Under the pieces are notes generated by a model. The model made no database searches, was not told the DNA's origin, and saw only the letters and a program-made list of their open reading frames with translations. A program made the position numbers and the translations under genes. 64,000 nucleotides of DNA from Mesostigma viride (Eukaryota; Streptophyta; Mesostigmatophyceae; Mesostigmatales; Mesostigmataceae), in the NCBI GenBank assembly GCA_009746045.1, contig RPFO01000213.1, forward strand, positions 7,160,109-7,224,108, read 5' to 3'. Every line of letters begins with the position of its first letter. Position 1 is the stretch's first letter. Of this stretch, positions 8,234 through 18,825 are shown piece after piece.

Positions 8234-10071
8234 TCGAGGTGGATTGGAGGACAACCTCGGTCGAGGGCCAGGTGGTGGCCGTGGCGTGGGAGCAGCATCC
8301 GCCACTCTGTGCTTGCGGCGACTGCCAGGACGTTCTGGAGGCTCTAATCGCGTACCCCCGCCTGGCGCTGCTACTGATCCCTGAACGCGTTCGCAACCGA
8401 TTGCCGGACGCGTTTAGGAGAGTTACCCTACGAGGCGCGCTCTGCACGGGGTGCTGGGAGTGGTCCTTGCGGGAGGCGTGCCGGAGGATCTGGAAGATGG
8501 ATGAGGCGGAGGGAGATGACCCCGAAGGCGAGGGTGACAGGCAGCTGGCTGACGACGAGTCGGATGACGACCTGCCACGGGTCCGCCGTGACGACCCTGA
8601 GGAGGATGGTGTCCCTTGGGCGGCGCAGGTCGGTACACGGCCGCCCCGCCGCCTCATTGTGTACAACCGTGAGGCGGTGATGGCTCGCCCCAGGAGGTTC
8701 CCTACTAAGGGGCGTCCTCGGGGTCGACCAAGTGTGGTGGTGGCCCCGCGGGACAGATCCGGGGAGAGACAAGGTGAGAGCCGCCCTGCCCCGCGTCACG
8801 AGCGTGGCGGACAATCGGCACGTCATGAAACGCCACGCGATTCTATCCGACGGCGCGACGAGCGTGGCGATTGGTGGGAAGCACGTCGGGACTCGGCACA
8901 GGACTTGTACCACGCTCACGGGGCGCGGGAGAGACGCCGGCACACGTCACGGGAATCTCGTCAGCAAGAAGAGCTGCGGGAGTCACGCCGGCGCGAGGCG
9001 CGACAGGCGCCGTTCCACCCCAGGGACAATCACGGTTCCCTGGACCGTGTCGAGCACACCGGTTCAGCTTCGAACTTGACAGGGGCGGCCGCTGGGCCCG
9101 GACAACCCGGCCGCGCTCGGGAACGCGAACGGTCACCCGTTCGAGGTGCCAACGACCGACCGCTGCGTCAGCAGGGCGCGGCCCTTATCCCCGCGCCCGC
9201 ACCAGAGCAGCCTTTACCGGCCCTTGCTCCCCAGCCTGCACCAGCGCAGCCTCAACCTGTCCTGGCCCGCTCCGCAGAGACGCCGGTACAGGAGATCGCT
9301 CCGCGTCGGGACGTGATACCGGCCCAGGAATGGGTACGGGGCACGTATGCCCGTAATCGGGTCATTGTCCCCTTGCATCCGGTGGCTGGCTTCGTGGTCG
9401 ACATTGACGTGGGATACCCACGCCCGAGCCTTCCCCCGCCATCCGGGTTTTACTACCCCGCGAGCCTGCGCTTCCGCGGGGGCTCCAGCGTGCTTATTCA
9501 GCGAGAAGGCACCTTCGACTCGGTCAGCTTTCTCCTGCACGCACATGTGCCGGCGCCGGTGCCATCTGAGTCCCGCTACGAGCCGGTGATAGTAGGGACT
9601 ACCGCCACGTACGATCTGCACCCGCCGCCTCTGCCGCAATACCGCGCTGAGCACCACTTGCGACGGATTGCGTATCCCAAGCTCATGCCTATCCCGGGAG
9701 CTATCTACATGCGGAAGCAGCTCCCTGAGATTGCGGCAGCTCCGGGGTTCTACTGCGAGAGCGAGAAGGCCCAGAAGGAGCTGTTGCTCATGGCTGCCGG
9801 GTACTTCGCGGAAACTGGGTGCGGGGAGGTCGATGTGGAGCAGGGGTTCATCAGGTTCACCCGGCTCCCCTACATGGCGGCCTTCCTGTCGTACTGGCCG
9901 CCGGATGTGTGGATTGAGAAGTCCACGCTGCGTCAGCAGACGCGCAATGACTACCAGGTGGCGTTCAACGCCGACGTGGTCGCGGCTCCCCTTGGCAAGA
10001 TCCCGGAGATCATGACTGAGCACGGCTACAACGCGTTGCGGCGGCATCGCGCGCAGCAGGGATTCCAGTAA
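8044..10071 (+). CDS. Large post-pol ORF of unknown function
   Basis: 675 aa, GC-rich and uninterrupted, on the pol strand and inside the element. Residues 1-200 include a CACGDC motif and acidic runs. About 200-370 is a long Arg/Glu/His-rich disordered segment. About 370-430 is Pro/Ala-rich. About 430-675 looks globular (many Tyr, Pro and aromatic residues: GFYYPASLRF, YFAETGCGEVDV, YMAAFLSYWPPDVW). I see no signal peptide, no furin site and no C-terminal membrane anchor, so it is not a classical env. Its conservation as a long frame argues for a real element function, such as an accessory structural or RNA-binding protein. Function unknown. Confidence 0.7.
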   Translation: MLLSEVACPGYDSDEVLWRRRKRHGRAASDFVSKPYCPDRAPGSKSDPVSELKLCISRQVGFLIEVDWRTTSVEGQVVAVAWEQHPPLCACGDCQDVLEALIAYPRLALLLIPERVRNRLPDAFRRVTLRGALCTGCWEWSLREACRRIWKMDEAEGDDPEGEGDRQLADDESDDDLPRVRRDDPEEDGVPWAAQVGTRPPRRLIVYNREAVMARPRRFPTKGRPRGRPSVVVAPRDRSGERQGESRPAPRHERGGQSARHETPRDSIRRRDERGDWWEARRDSAQDLYHAHGARERRRHTSRESRQQEELRESRRREARQAPFHPRDNHGSLDRVEHTGSASNLTGAAAGPGQPGRARERERSPVRGANDRPLRQQGAALIPAPAPEQPLPALAPQPAPAQPQPVLARSAETPVQEIAPRRDVIPAQEWVRGTYARNRVIVPLHPVAGFVVDIDVGYPRPSLPPPSGFYYPASLRFRGGSSVLIQREGTFDSVSFLLHAHVPAPVPSESRYEPVIVGTTATYDLHPPPLPQYRAEHHLRRIAYPKLMPIPGAIYMRKQLPEIAAAPGFYCESEKAQKELLLMAAGYFAETGCGEVDVEQGFIRFTRLPYMAAFLSYWPPDVWIEKSTLRQQTRNDYQVAFNADVVAAPLGKIPEIMTEHGYNALRRHRAQQGFQ

Positions 10072-10365
10072 TTTTCCGGGAGATTGGCCGGAGAGTGCTG
10101 GGACGAAGGAGTATTTGACAACTATCAAGGTGTTGTCCCTGCGAGGCAACACCGAGAAGAACTGGCTACTGCTCCGCTGGCGAACAGGGATCGGGACATA
10201 GTATTCTCATAGTTGGTGTATTATATGCATGTATGACGATGGGTTCTCGCTGGTACACAGCACCCCGTTGTTATGATTGTGTTTTGGTTTTCTTTTGAAT
10301 TTTCCATGTTTGTGTGTCGTTGTTTGAGGTGCGCCCCGGGCGATTGGACGATAGCCATCGTCCCC

Positions 10366-10381
10366 CGGGGAGGGGGAGGAG
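10366..10381 (+). other. Polypurine tract
   Basis: A run of G and A (GGGGAGGGGGAGGAG) lies immediately before the TGTTACGG start of the 3' LTR. It is the expected plus-strand primer for reverse transcription. Confidence 0.85.
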
Positions 10382-10997
10382 TGTTACGGCCCTAACCCAT
10401 GTTTGGGCGTAACAATTCCTAAAATAAATTAGTTTGGTCAGTCGAAAGTCATTTTGATATTGTTTGAGACTTTCGATAGTTATTATGTTAGATTCGGGGA
10501 CTTGGCCGAGTTATTCCATCACCCGGCCCAGGTACCCGTGGCTTTGCTTTCGGTTTGGTGTGTTACTGGTCTGTACCCGGGACTGCCAGGTACCGGGTGC
10601 CAGACTGGCGGATACTATGTACATCTACGGCTGATATTAATTGCAGGCTGCGCTAGAGGTTCGGCCCCCAGCCGACCCGCTGGCATGCACGCCGTCTTGG
10701 ACAAATGTCGTAGGTGACAATGGCTTCCTATCTTTGGTTTGGAATAAAATCGACTTGAGTAAAACTCGTCTGCCGAACCAGGGGTCAAATCTGGGCTGCA
10801 CTAACGCCCTTCGTGCATTCCATGTATATGCATAATTTATCTAGTTGTGCATTCAGGGCCTAGCTAGTAATTCCGCGTACTAGCTAGAATTCAGGGCTAC
10901 ATTCACGTAGTCCGGGCGGATAGCAGATTCCGAGTTTATTCAGGCGTAACCCACGCTAGACTAGGGTCTTTCAGAGTCGCTGGGGCGGCTCGTAACA
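10382..10997 (+). repeat. 3' LTR, complete (616 bp)
   Basis: Starts TGTTACGG and ends CGTAACA, so the ends are short inverted repeats of each other. The last 210 bp match window bases 1-209. It is followed directly by CCTAT of the Penelope-like fragment; a CCTAT-like 5-bp duplication would be expected before the left LTR, outside this window. Confidence 0.95.
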
Positions 10998-11000
10998 CCT

Positions 11001-11642
11001 ATGGGCACTAACTGTGCCGGGCTCCTTGCAAACCTCTATCTATACACTTATGAGCTTGCATTCATGGAGAATCTCATTGCCTCAAACGATGATGTTCTCA
11101 TCAGGCGTTTTATCCATACATGTCGATACATTGATGATGTCATCGCTTTCGACAACCCTGATTTCGCAACCCATTTGTATATCACCGCTGGTCTGCCTGG
11201 CATCTACCCGCAAGCGTCCCTCACATTAAAGCTCACGTCGGAGGATACTCATTGCAATTACCTCGATCTTAACATTACCCATAACAAGAAGGGCTGGCGT
11301 ACGGCTGTCTATGATAAGCGCAAGGATCCTAAATACCAGCAAATTCCTTTTATTCGTTACCCCGATATTCACAGTCTCCTTTCCCACACAGCAAAATATG
11401 GTGTTGTTCTTTCTCAGTTACATCGTTTTTCCCGTCTTTGTTCTTATCGTGTTGATTTCATCACGACTCTTGTTGAACTCTTGCAGCGTTTATTGGTCAA
11501 AGACTATGACCGAGCCATTATGCTCCGTCAAGTCCGATGTTTTTTGCAACGTCACCCACATCTGTTCGGTGCTGCCCCTTGGCACAAGCTCTACAAACAG
11601 GTCGTGGACCGGCTGGATCGCATAGTATCTCCGCACATCTGA
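11001..11642 (+). pseudogene. Penelope-like reverse transcriptase fragment
   Basis: 213 aa open frame. It begins MGTNCAGLLANLYLYTYE, contains the RT catalytic YIDDV box near residue 45, and has LDLNITHNKKGWRTAVYDKRKD followed by a helical thumb region with HRFSRLC. This order resembles Penelope-like RTs. The N-terminal palm and fingers are missing because the LTR element ends 3 bases upstream, so it is a truncated copy. No GIY-YIG endonuclease is evident downstream. A second copy of its 3' end is at 48487. Confidence 0.7.
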
Positions 11643-12175
11643 ACCCTGTGATGCCAGATCTCCTTTGCGGCCGTTCCGAGCTTGGCACTGGATTCGTTGT
11701 CCACATCGTCGCGTCGCTGCCGCAACACGATGTTTTCTGGCATCCGCGGGCTTTTGGTTCCCGCCGCACATTTGAAAGTGCTGTCCTCCGGCTTTTTGCC
11801 TTTGCACCGTGTGCAGTTTCTTGGACGTTTGGAATCATGGCATGGCTAACGTGATGACTGACTAGCTAGACCTTTTCAGTGGTTTTCCATTTGCGGGTAT
11901 TTCCTCGTAAATGGTGGGAGAGCGATCGCAGCAATGGTGCTCACCACTAGACACTCCCGGCCAGTTAGGCTAGAAACACACGCCCTGATCAAGCATGCTG
12001 TTTCCGGCCCCACCGTCTAGGTCATCTAGTCGCTCCACACATAAGCCAGCCATAATTTCAATGCACAAGGATACACATTTCCATCACCATTCATCTTCAT
12101 CATCCTGAACGACTCGAAAACGCGGAAAAGATAACGGCAGGCTCGAGCTATCATGGTCCGGATTCTCCCGATTTC
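11549..12175 (+). repeat. 3' portion of Penelope-like repeat (copy 1)
   Basis: Matches 48487-49123 at high identity by eye. It covers the C-terminal RT codons and a 3' untranslated region ending near the CTCCCGATTTCTGGC motif. The paired copy has an added inverted arm that this copy lacks. Confidence 0.85.
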
Positions 12176-12261
12176 TGGCCTGCGCTGGTTGTCTCTTTGA
12201 TATTTGGCCGTATTTGCGTACTGGTATTTGATTTATAAATGTTGCATATCAGTTTAGTCCA

Positions 12262-12545
12262 CTAAATTAATCCGACGGTGAACCCCGTTCGGCAAAAAAT
12301 CATCTAAATTAATTTGACGGTGAAACCGGCTTTGACCAAAATATTCAGTTTAGATTAATCCGACGGTGAAACCGGCTTTGACCAAAATATTTAGATTAAT
12401 CCGACGGTGAAACCGGCTTTGACCAAAATATTTAAATTAATCCGACGGTGAACTGAAACCGGCTTTGACCAAAATATCTAAATCAATCCGACGGTGAAAC
12501 CGGCTTTGACCAAAATATCTAAATTAATCCGACGGCGACCGGTAA
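12262..12545 (+). repeat. About 42-bp minisatellite
   Basis: Six to seven imperfect units of TTAATCCGACGGTGAAACC plus GGCTTTGACCAAAATATT. The units differ by small indels and substitutions, with degenerate first and last units. No coding potential. Confidence 0.9.
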
Positions 12546-13400
12546 GCAGCCAAAAGTATTTAAATCATATTTTATTTATATTTGTCCGACCTGTGAAGAT
12601 TACCGTACCGCTCGCCACAGGTTAGGTTATTAGTGACAACAGTAATAAATAAGAGTCTTCCTTCCGCCGCACGTGCGCTCGTTGTGTCGACAAAATTACA
12701 CGTCATGTTTATCCGATGGACATGTTGTCCATCAAAGATTCTGCAAAGAAGCGGACTCGACGAGTCGTGCTACAGTATCTCGAAGACTGGCTGGTTGGCG
12801 ACTTGGCGGATCTCCAGATCTCCGGGCCCTGTTCTTGCTACTGTATGGAACACCCATCTGCCAATGGGTGGGAATTAGATTCCTAGGATGGTTTTTAATA
12901 TAGTTGGATATCCATAAGATTGGTCGCTTATTCCTTGGCTTTTTCCCCATTTTAAATCTCTGGTCTATAATTGATTAATAGGGTAATTAAAATATACCCA
13001 CTTCTGACTTCCCCCAGGCCCCAAAAGATTGGTCGCTCGACGAATATTCTCTTGAATTGTCCTGCACTCGTTCAGCGTCGTCGTTTGTATCTACCCCAGG
13101 TCAATACGACGTCTTTTCATGGGGATATTTTAATATCCCCAGGTAATCCACACCGTCATGGCCTTTAAAAGGCCATGTGACACGTGGCACATGCTGACGG
13201 TCACCCGAAATTGTGTTTGCTGACAACTTGAACCAAGCTAAGCAAGCTTGAGCTTTAAGGAGTGCTCTAGGTTTCAAGTCTGCTCGGTATAAGCGCTAGC
13301 CGAGAGATTCCGCAAGACGAAGCCATAGCGCCCATCTTCGTGCCTCTGAGCAGTTTTCGCCTACCGGAAATATAAGCTGCGCATTACCATTCCAGAGGCC
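12546..13400. other. Intergenic, no convincing gene
   Basis: Moderately AT-rich sequence with only short shadow frames. The last 200 bp before the ATG at 13401 may hold the promoter and 5' UTR of the two-exon gene (a TATAAG at about 13371). Nothing else recognised. Confidence 0.4.
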
Positions 13401-14146
13401 ATGGCCCGCTCCTCTGTTAACCGGGTGGACCCCCCTTCAAGACCAGTTTCCCAGCCCTCCCAGTTGCCGCCTTTGAGGGTCAATCGCTCCCCGAGTCCGA
13501 CTCCATGCATGGAGTCTTATGCACCCCAGACGAGGTCAACGCGCGCCTCACTGAGGCAGCAAGCGCAAGATACAGCAACCAATTCTGTTTCTCCGGTAAG
13601 TAACAGCCCTCCGCTTGCTCGGACCGGACTTGACGGCGGTTTATTGAAGCAGCCGTTTTGAAGAGCTGGTGCTCATACCTCGGCAATTATCCTTACTTTC
13701 GTTGTTCCTGCATTCCTGCGCGTGGCTTTTAACTTTGCTTGCAGGAACGTGGTAGCGGGTTTTTCACCGGCATCTGCGGGCGTTCTTTCCAGGCGGGCAC
13801 GTCGAGGTCTCAACTCGCGTCTGCCGTGGCTTTGCGTGACAATGGGACTGCAGCCGCTCAACTTGTCGATATATCGCACTTTACGCAATCCGTCCAACTC
13901 ATGGGGATTCCGGATGCGCTCCTCAACAACATCCTGGCGGCTGTCCGGGCAAGTGTCGTCGAGGTGTCCCCGTTCACAGCGCGAGAAGCAGCTAGATGCC
14001 CTAGCAGCGACGCCGCGGAGCCGGAAGAGGAATACCAGTCGCGCAGGTTCCACCGTTCGTCATTGCCAAGAGAGATGGTAACCGCCGCCAAGAATGCCGA
14101 TCCAGAGGTGTCAAGGTGGCTGAAGAGCATGTTCGAAATCAACTAG
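13401..14146 (+). CDS. Two-exon gene of unknown function (paralogue of 52002-52727)
   Basis: Exon 1 is 13401-13595, ending CCG before a GTAAGT donor. Exon 2 is 13745-14146, after a TTGCTTGCAG acceptor, with stop TAG. Both junctions are phase 0, giving about 198 aa. The N-terminus is Ser/Pro-rich and disordered. The conserved C-terminal block reads AAQLVDISHFTQSVQLMGIP, then LLNNILAAVRASVV, and ends AAKNADPEVSRWLKSMF. A second gene in the window has the same exon-intron layout and block, which supports the model strongly. No known domain recognised; the conserved part looks all-helical. It may be host gene family or transposon cargo. Confidence 0.7.
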
Positions 14147-14841
14147 CACACTGAGGCTCGTCTCTCCCATTCATGGAGAAGAAGAAGCTCAAATGGGCTA
14201 CGATTTACTGTTAGTATATCCTCCCAATTCATTTGGGCTGCGACGGCACAGGTGGCACTGTGATGCCATGATCCTTGTAAATATCACATCCTGGGTAAGG
14301 TAGGATTTCATGGCCAGTGCTGACTAGGGTTGTGCAGGCCTTGTGTACATAGATCGCCATGCGTCCAGGCATAGTTGTCTCACTTAATAGATGCCACAAA
14401 TACTTGTCTCACTTGCCACAAAGGCCTTCAGGCTCGCACAACAAGTTCAAGCCAATTTTGCAAACTTCTTTGGCTGGGTTTTGGCTTTCTAGCACGGACT
14501 GGGGTAGACAAAACGAATGCATCCCTTTCGCTGCATTCATTAGTTAGATATGAATGGATATTGAGATTTGGGTGTGCAATGATGGCGGCATGCCTTCCAT
14601 TTCAAGGTACGCAGCCTAAACTGCTGGAGCGTAGCTGGGTGTAGTAAGTATAACAGCATAATCCTTGCTGGTGCAGTGGTGCACTGTCCAAGTGGTTGCA
14701 CCGCTGGTTGTATGACAATGATATCAACAAATATTAATAAGTGAGACAACAACAACAACAACTACTGCTACTAGTTGTCTCACTTGACATATATTAATTA
14801 ATTAATTAAATTAAACATATGCTCCCTTATTTATAACATCG
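14147..14841. other. Intergenic, no convincing gene
   Basis: AT-rich with scattered copies of TTGTCTCACTT and an AACAACAAC run near 14750, followed by TTAATTAATTAATT. The latter resembles the tails of LINE copies seen elsewhere in the window. No gene seen. Confidence 0.4.
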
Positions 14842-15571
14842 CCCACCGCTGCCGCGCCTGCTCGACGGGACGGAGGTCCCGTTTCGTGACCGCTTCAAAC
14901 TGCTGGGGAGCATGCTCCCTGACACCGCCGACGATATGGACATCCGCATCGGCCTGGCCTGGGCCAGGCTCCGTTCGCTCACCACCTACTGGCGCTCGAA
15001 GGGCCTGGGCGAGCACCGCAAGCGCATGCTCTTCAAGGTCCTCGTCCTCACGGTGCTAACGTATGGCGCCAAGGCGTGGACACTCATGGACACAATGGCA
15101 GCTAAGCTCGACGGCACGGTTTACAGGATGCTCCGGCAGGTCCTGAATGTAGGGTTTTCCCAGCGTAGGTCATGAGAGTCTTTGTATCAGGGTATGCCTC
15201 GTATTTCGGACGAGATTAGGCAGCGTAGGATAGCATTTGTTGGACATCTTGCTCGCACCAGCCAGGTCGACACCGCCCTTGGTCTGGCCGGCCCCCAGCG
15301 GCTTGGCCAACCAGGGCGGCATATTTTGACCTGGCCTGGCCCCAAGGATATTCCTAAAAGGGTAGGTAAACATGCCATGAACTACACCCAGATGTTGTTG
15401 GCCGACCTAGTGGTCCTAGCTCAGTTTGAACACCGCATCCACTCCCTCTCCCTTCTTTGGACTGCCATGCAGAACAAGAAGCGGTGGCAGAAGATTGTCC
15501 GGCAGGCTCACACGCCAGCGCCTGTGGGCAAGCCACCTCCCCCCAAGAGGAGGAGGCGTTTTGATGAGTAG
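14842..15571 (+). pseudogene. LINE reverse transcriptase C-terminal fragment
   Basis: One frame runs through with a single in-frame TGA at 15173-15175. It includes FKLLGSMLPDTADDMDIRIG, then LFKVLVLTVLTYGAKAWTL, then IRQRRIAFVGHLAR, the usual order of the thumb/C-terminal region in non-LTR retrotransposon ORF2 proteins. The tail is basic and Pro-rich (KPPPPKRRRRFDE). The palm motifs are absent, as expected of a 5'-truncated copy. The TGA could derive from CGA by C-to-T decay. Confidence 0.8.
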
Positions 15572-15985
15572 TGTAGTTAGGATTTTATATAGACTAGATA
15601 TAGCTTAGCGTTAGGATAGTTCGATTACGCTGCTCCCCGTGATTTGGAACTAGAAGATGATGGACAAGGCCAAGTGGGCCCAGGTCATAGAGGACACCAA
15701 GCCCCCCCCTGTGGGGAAGCGCCCGCGTGTGCAAACCCACGGGAGGCATGCCAGACAGCTCCCCTAGGGCAGCGTGATGCTGTTTAGATAGACGTGGTAG
15801 TAATGCTGTTCGATAGAGGTTGTCAATACACTGACCATCGGGGTTAAAAAGCCACGAGATAGCCATGGCTGACGGCGGCGCTCATAACTTTCACGTTTGA
15901 GCACCGAATTTAGCCGTGAATATCACAATCGATGCGTCTTTCTACGACGCACATGCTGATATAATTTTCCAAAGCTATTACGCAC
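15572..15985 (+). other. LINE 3' debris and spacer
   Basis: Bases 15656-15767 encode MMDKAKWAQVIEDTKPPPVG plus a basic tail, which resembles the ORF2 C-terminus just upstream (PVGKPPPPKRRRR). It is probably a piece of a second LINE copy. No intact gene. Confidence 0.5.
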
Positions 15986-15991
15986 TATACG

Positions 15992-17038
15992 ATGAGCAAA
16001 CGCCTCTCGACGCAACGCAGCCTGGCGGCTGCGCTCGGCAATGAAAATACGCCTGCAGCTCCGGCTGCAGCTTCGCCCACCGGCCCAGAAGGCAGCGGCG
16101 CCACTAGCCAAGCTCTAGTGGTCGTCCAGCCCCCTGCTGCGCCCGCCTCGTCAGCAGCGTCGCCCGAACCCAAGCGCAGTCGTCCTGACGGGCTTTTGGA
16201 TGAGTACGACTTTGACGCCAGCCAGCCCGGCTATTTTGACAAGCTTACACACAATCGCATCCTGGCCCACGTGTTTTTCGGGACGCATGCCTCTCTTATA
16301 GAACTATGCAAGCAGAGCTCTTTCCCACCAAGGTCGCCTTGTCAATGCCTTCCTCCAGAGGCGCCATTTCGGCAAGGACGTCCTCAACGCCCGCCGCCCC
16401 CACCTCCAGCAATTCGCCCTCTTTTCCCTCCTTGGACGCTCCATCGAGGAGCTCCCCCAAAGCCCCTCACCACCACCTTAACCGAATCCTCCATCTGCTC
16501 ACTCCTCAAGGAGGCCCTCGAGCAGCACGTGGCCCCCATCGCTGCAGATGTGGCGGCCATGGGCAGCACGTTGGCTGCCGAGCTCCCCCTCCTCTCCACC
16601 ATTTCCACCGCCACCTCCACCCTCCTCGCCTCCTCCACCGCCACCATCCGGCCCCTCCTCCGACTCGATCACCGCCCAGCTCCGCGACATCGACTGGTCA
16701 GCGCCTCAAGGATAATGCAATCGCTATCGAGGTCTTGCAGAACACAGCAGGCCTCACCGCCCAGGCAGTGAAGGACATTGCCGCCAAGCCAGCCTCGGCT
16801 GGCCTGGCTGGCGATGTTCCTCCCATCACGACCTGGGCGGACATACCACCTCCACCACCTCCGCCGTCGCAGCCCAGCTCCAGCGGCAGACGCTTGACCT
16901 CCGCGAGGAGGCCGAGCTCGCCAAGCGCAGCCTCAACGCCATACTCAAGAACCTCGACATGGAAGAAGGTGAGAATTCCGAGAAGCTTGCATGCACGTGC
17001 CTTTGAGAGCAAAATCCTTGCACGCATGGGCCTTCTTG
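15992..17038 (+). pseudogene. LINE ORF1-like gene, 5' part, interrupted
   Basis: Starts MSKRLSTQRSLAAALGNENT with an Ala/Pro-rich N-terminus containing PKRSRPDG. It shifts frame around 16300 and again before 16990, so it is decayed. The last coding frame reads LRAKSLHAWAFL up to 17038. The protein resumes at 28190 with APEIKLTAHRCCLPRARGK when the intervening 11.15-kb element is ignored. By content it is a LINE ORF1/gag-like RNA-binding protein. Confidence 0.6.
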
Positions 17039-17093
17039 CACTATACTTTTCGTCCGAGGGTAGTAAAAATGATCCGAGGCGTAAATTACGAGG
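17039..17093 (+). repeat. CACTA-like left terminal inverted repeat
   Basis: Begins CACTATACTTTTCGTCCGAG and ends ...AAATTACGAGGT. It pairs with the complement of 28135-28189 with about four mismatches by eye. Confidence 0.85.
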
Positions 17094-17500
17094 TCTTATC
17101 TTACTACCTAGATACGAGGCGTGAGATCCAACGCCGTAATCATTACTACCTATCATCCTACGTAGTAATTTTACTAGCCGTAAGTAAGAGTGACGTTACG
17201 ACTGCACATCTTTGGTAGTACATTACCGACAGAGTAAATTACCGCGACGGGTCTTGGTTGGTAATCTACCACCTGTAGATTAGGTGCCAGTGATCCGATG
17301 CTGTAAGATACGTTTCAGTAAGTTACTTCGGGGATCTTTGCCTGTACACGGCCAGATGGATAATTATATTGTAATGGAGAAGTGGGAGAACGTGCGTGTC
17401 TATTAGCAAATGCAGCGAAATATAAAAATGTAGTTATCAGCCTTTTTCGCCTATTCAGCAGTTGTCGTTGTCGGCCGTTGTCAGTAAGCGGCTATAGATT

Positions 17501-18656
17501 ATGTGTGCTGGGGCCGGTGAAAAGACGCTAGCAAAGTTCGTCTGAATGGCGTCCAATAGAGGGGATTTTATTGTTAGTGGATTGTTGGACGAGGAGAAGG
17601 CGAGGTTGCTGGCGGAGAATGCGAAAGAGCAGAGGGAAGCAGCGGAAGCCGTGCGTGGAAGATGAGGTAACGGGATGGAGTGTGGGCCCTGGCTTCTGGT
17701 TATGAAATGATGGCGGTTGCAGGCCAGCCGTGCTCGCTGGTAATGGGTGCGTGGTGTTGAAATCCAAGTTCTGCGCGTATTCTGTTTTTTGGTCAATGAT
17801 TGAAGGGATGTCGCCTTGTTTTATTTTTGTGCATCTGCGTCCCGTCGTGACTGCCTCGTCATGGACGCCCAGGGGTAGAAGTTCGAACGAGGGAATGATT
17901 TTTCAAACGCCTGGATATGTTATGATAGTACGAATAAATGGTAATGGGTAGAGGCGGCCAAAATTTTGTTGGAAGTGTGCCAACGCCGCACATACGACTT
18001 GAACAACCCTAGGTATCTTAGGAAAAGGAAACACGGATACGTCGGAGTGGAGGAAGAGGAAGACGATGACGATGGTGAAGACGGAGAGGTTTACAATGGA
18101 GGCCTTGAGAATGGGGAGACATTGAAGCAGGAGAGCAGGGTAGCGGTGAGTGGCCCGTCATGAATTACATTGTGGTTGCAGTTGTTAGCGAGGCGTGTTG
18201 ATTGCTTCTTGCCGCGGGTAATCGCTAGCGTGCATAACCTTCTTTTTTCAACAGGTGTTCTGGTGCATTGACTGCCGCAAAGCAATTCATGGGACTGATT
18301 ATGTGCCTATCATGCCGTTTGGGAATCATACATTGCCAACATTTCGTGTTTAGAAGGCGCGCCTTCAGAAGCATATTCAGCACCGCACGAGCCAGGTGCT
18401 GAAGGCGTGCTTGGAGAGGAAGGGGTATAAAGTGCGCATGACCGCATCGAAGAAGAAGAAGCAGCAGGAATCGGGCAAGACCATGATAACCGAGCCAGGA
18501 TTGGCTTTCGTGCATGCAGTACATGGTGCGGCGCAGGCAGTGAATGCTGCATCGATTGCAGCGGTGCAGCCTGTGGCCATGGCGGTGCAGGGCGCGGGTC
18601 CTGAAGTGTGGGCGTTGGCGAAGCAGATTCACGATGCTGTCATGGCCACGTTGTGA
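17501..18656 (+). pseudogene. Decayed multi-exon gene inside the CACTA-like element
   Basis: A spliced model fits in phase. Exon 1 is 17501-17666 (donor GTAACG). Exon 2 is 17952-18145 (donor GTGAGT). Exon 3 is 18255-18656 (acceptor TTTTTTCAACAG). The product has a charged helix (EKARLLAENAKEQREAAEA), a basic RKRKHG then acidic EEEEDDDDGEDGE stretch, and a VFWCIDCRKAIHGTDY segment. Three in-frame stops interrupt it: TGA 17543-17545, TGA 17663-17665 and TAG 18351-18353. Each is one C-to-T change from Arg or Gln. An intact shorter product could start at ATG 17546 only as far as the second stop. No known family recognised. Confidence 0.45.
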
Positions 18657-18734
18657 AGCCAAGGAATGGGTGTTGGTTCCAGTCAGGTGCCTCGCCCGGA
18701 GGAAGCTTTTCTGCTGTAAGCAGAGGTGCGGCAT

Positions 18735-18825
18735 CAAGCATTTGCAATCGCCATGAGAGCAGTGGAGATGTCAGCGGCATGAAGCATTTGCAATCGCCAT
18801 GAGAGCAGTGGAGATGTCTGCGGCA
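18735..18825 (+). repeat. Tandem duplication, about 50-bp unit
   Basis: The segment AAGCATTTGCAATCGCCATG with the following GAGAGCAGTGGAGATGTC occurs twice head to tail, with only small differences at the joints. Confidence 0.85.

Larger units (their letters stand above)
1..10997 (+). mobile_element. Ty3/gypsy chromovirus-type LTR retrotransposon (5' end cut by window)
   Basis: The order is partial LTR, primer-binding position, upstream ORF, gag, pol (PR-RT-RH-INT-chromodomain), extra ORF, polypurine tract, LTR. Window bases 1-209 match 10788-10997 with one C/T change and one extra G in the right copy. This near identity implies recent insertion. INT lies after RT/RH, which is the Ty3/gypsy order, and pol ends in a chromodomain-like segment. 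The coding strand is plus throughout. The element looks largely coding-competent, but gag and the post-pol ORF each appear to change frame once. The target duplication cannot be checked because the left flank is outside the window. Confidence 0.95.

Noticed and set aside
8044-10071. Envelope glycoprotein in the LTR element
   Set aside because: No signal peptide, cleavage site, fusion peptide or membrane anchor visible.
9214-10152. 312-aa minus-strand frame in the LTR element
   Set aside because: Antisense shadow of the GC-rich post-pol ORF.
12262-12545. Possible CRISPR-like array
   Set aside because: Units abut head to tail with no unique spacers; it is a minisatellite, and the host is eukaryotic.
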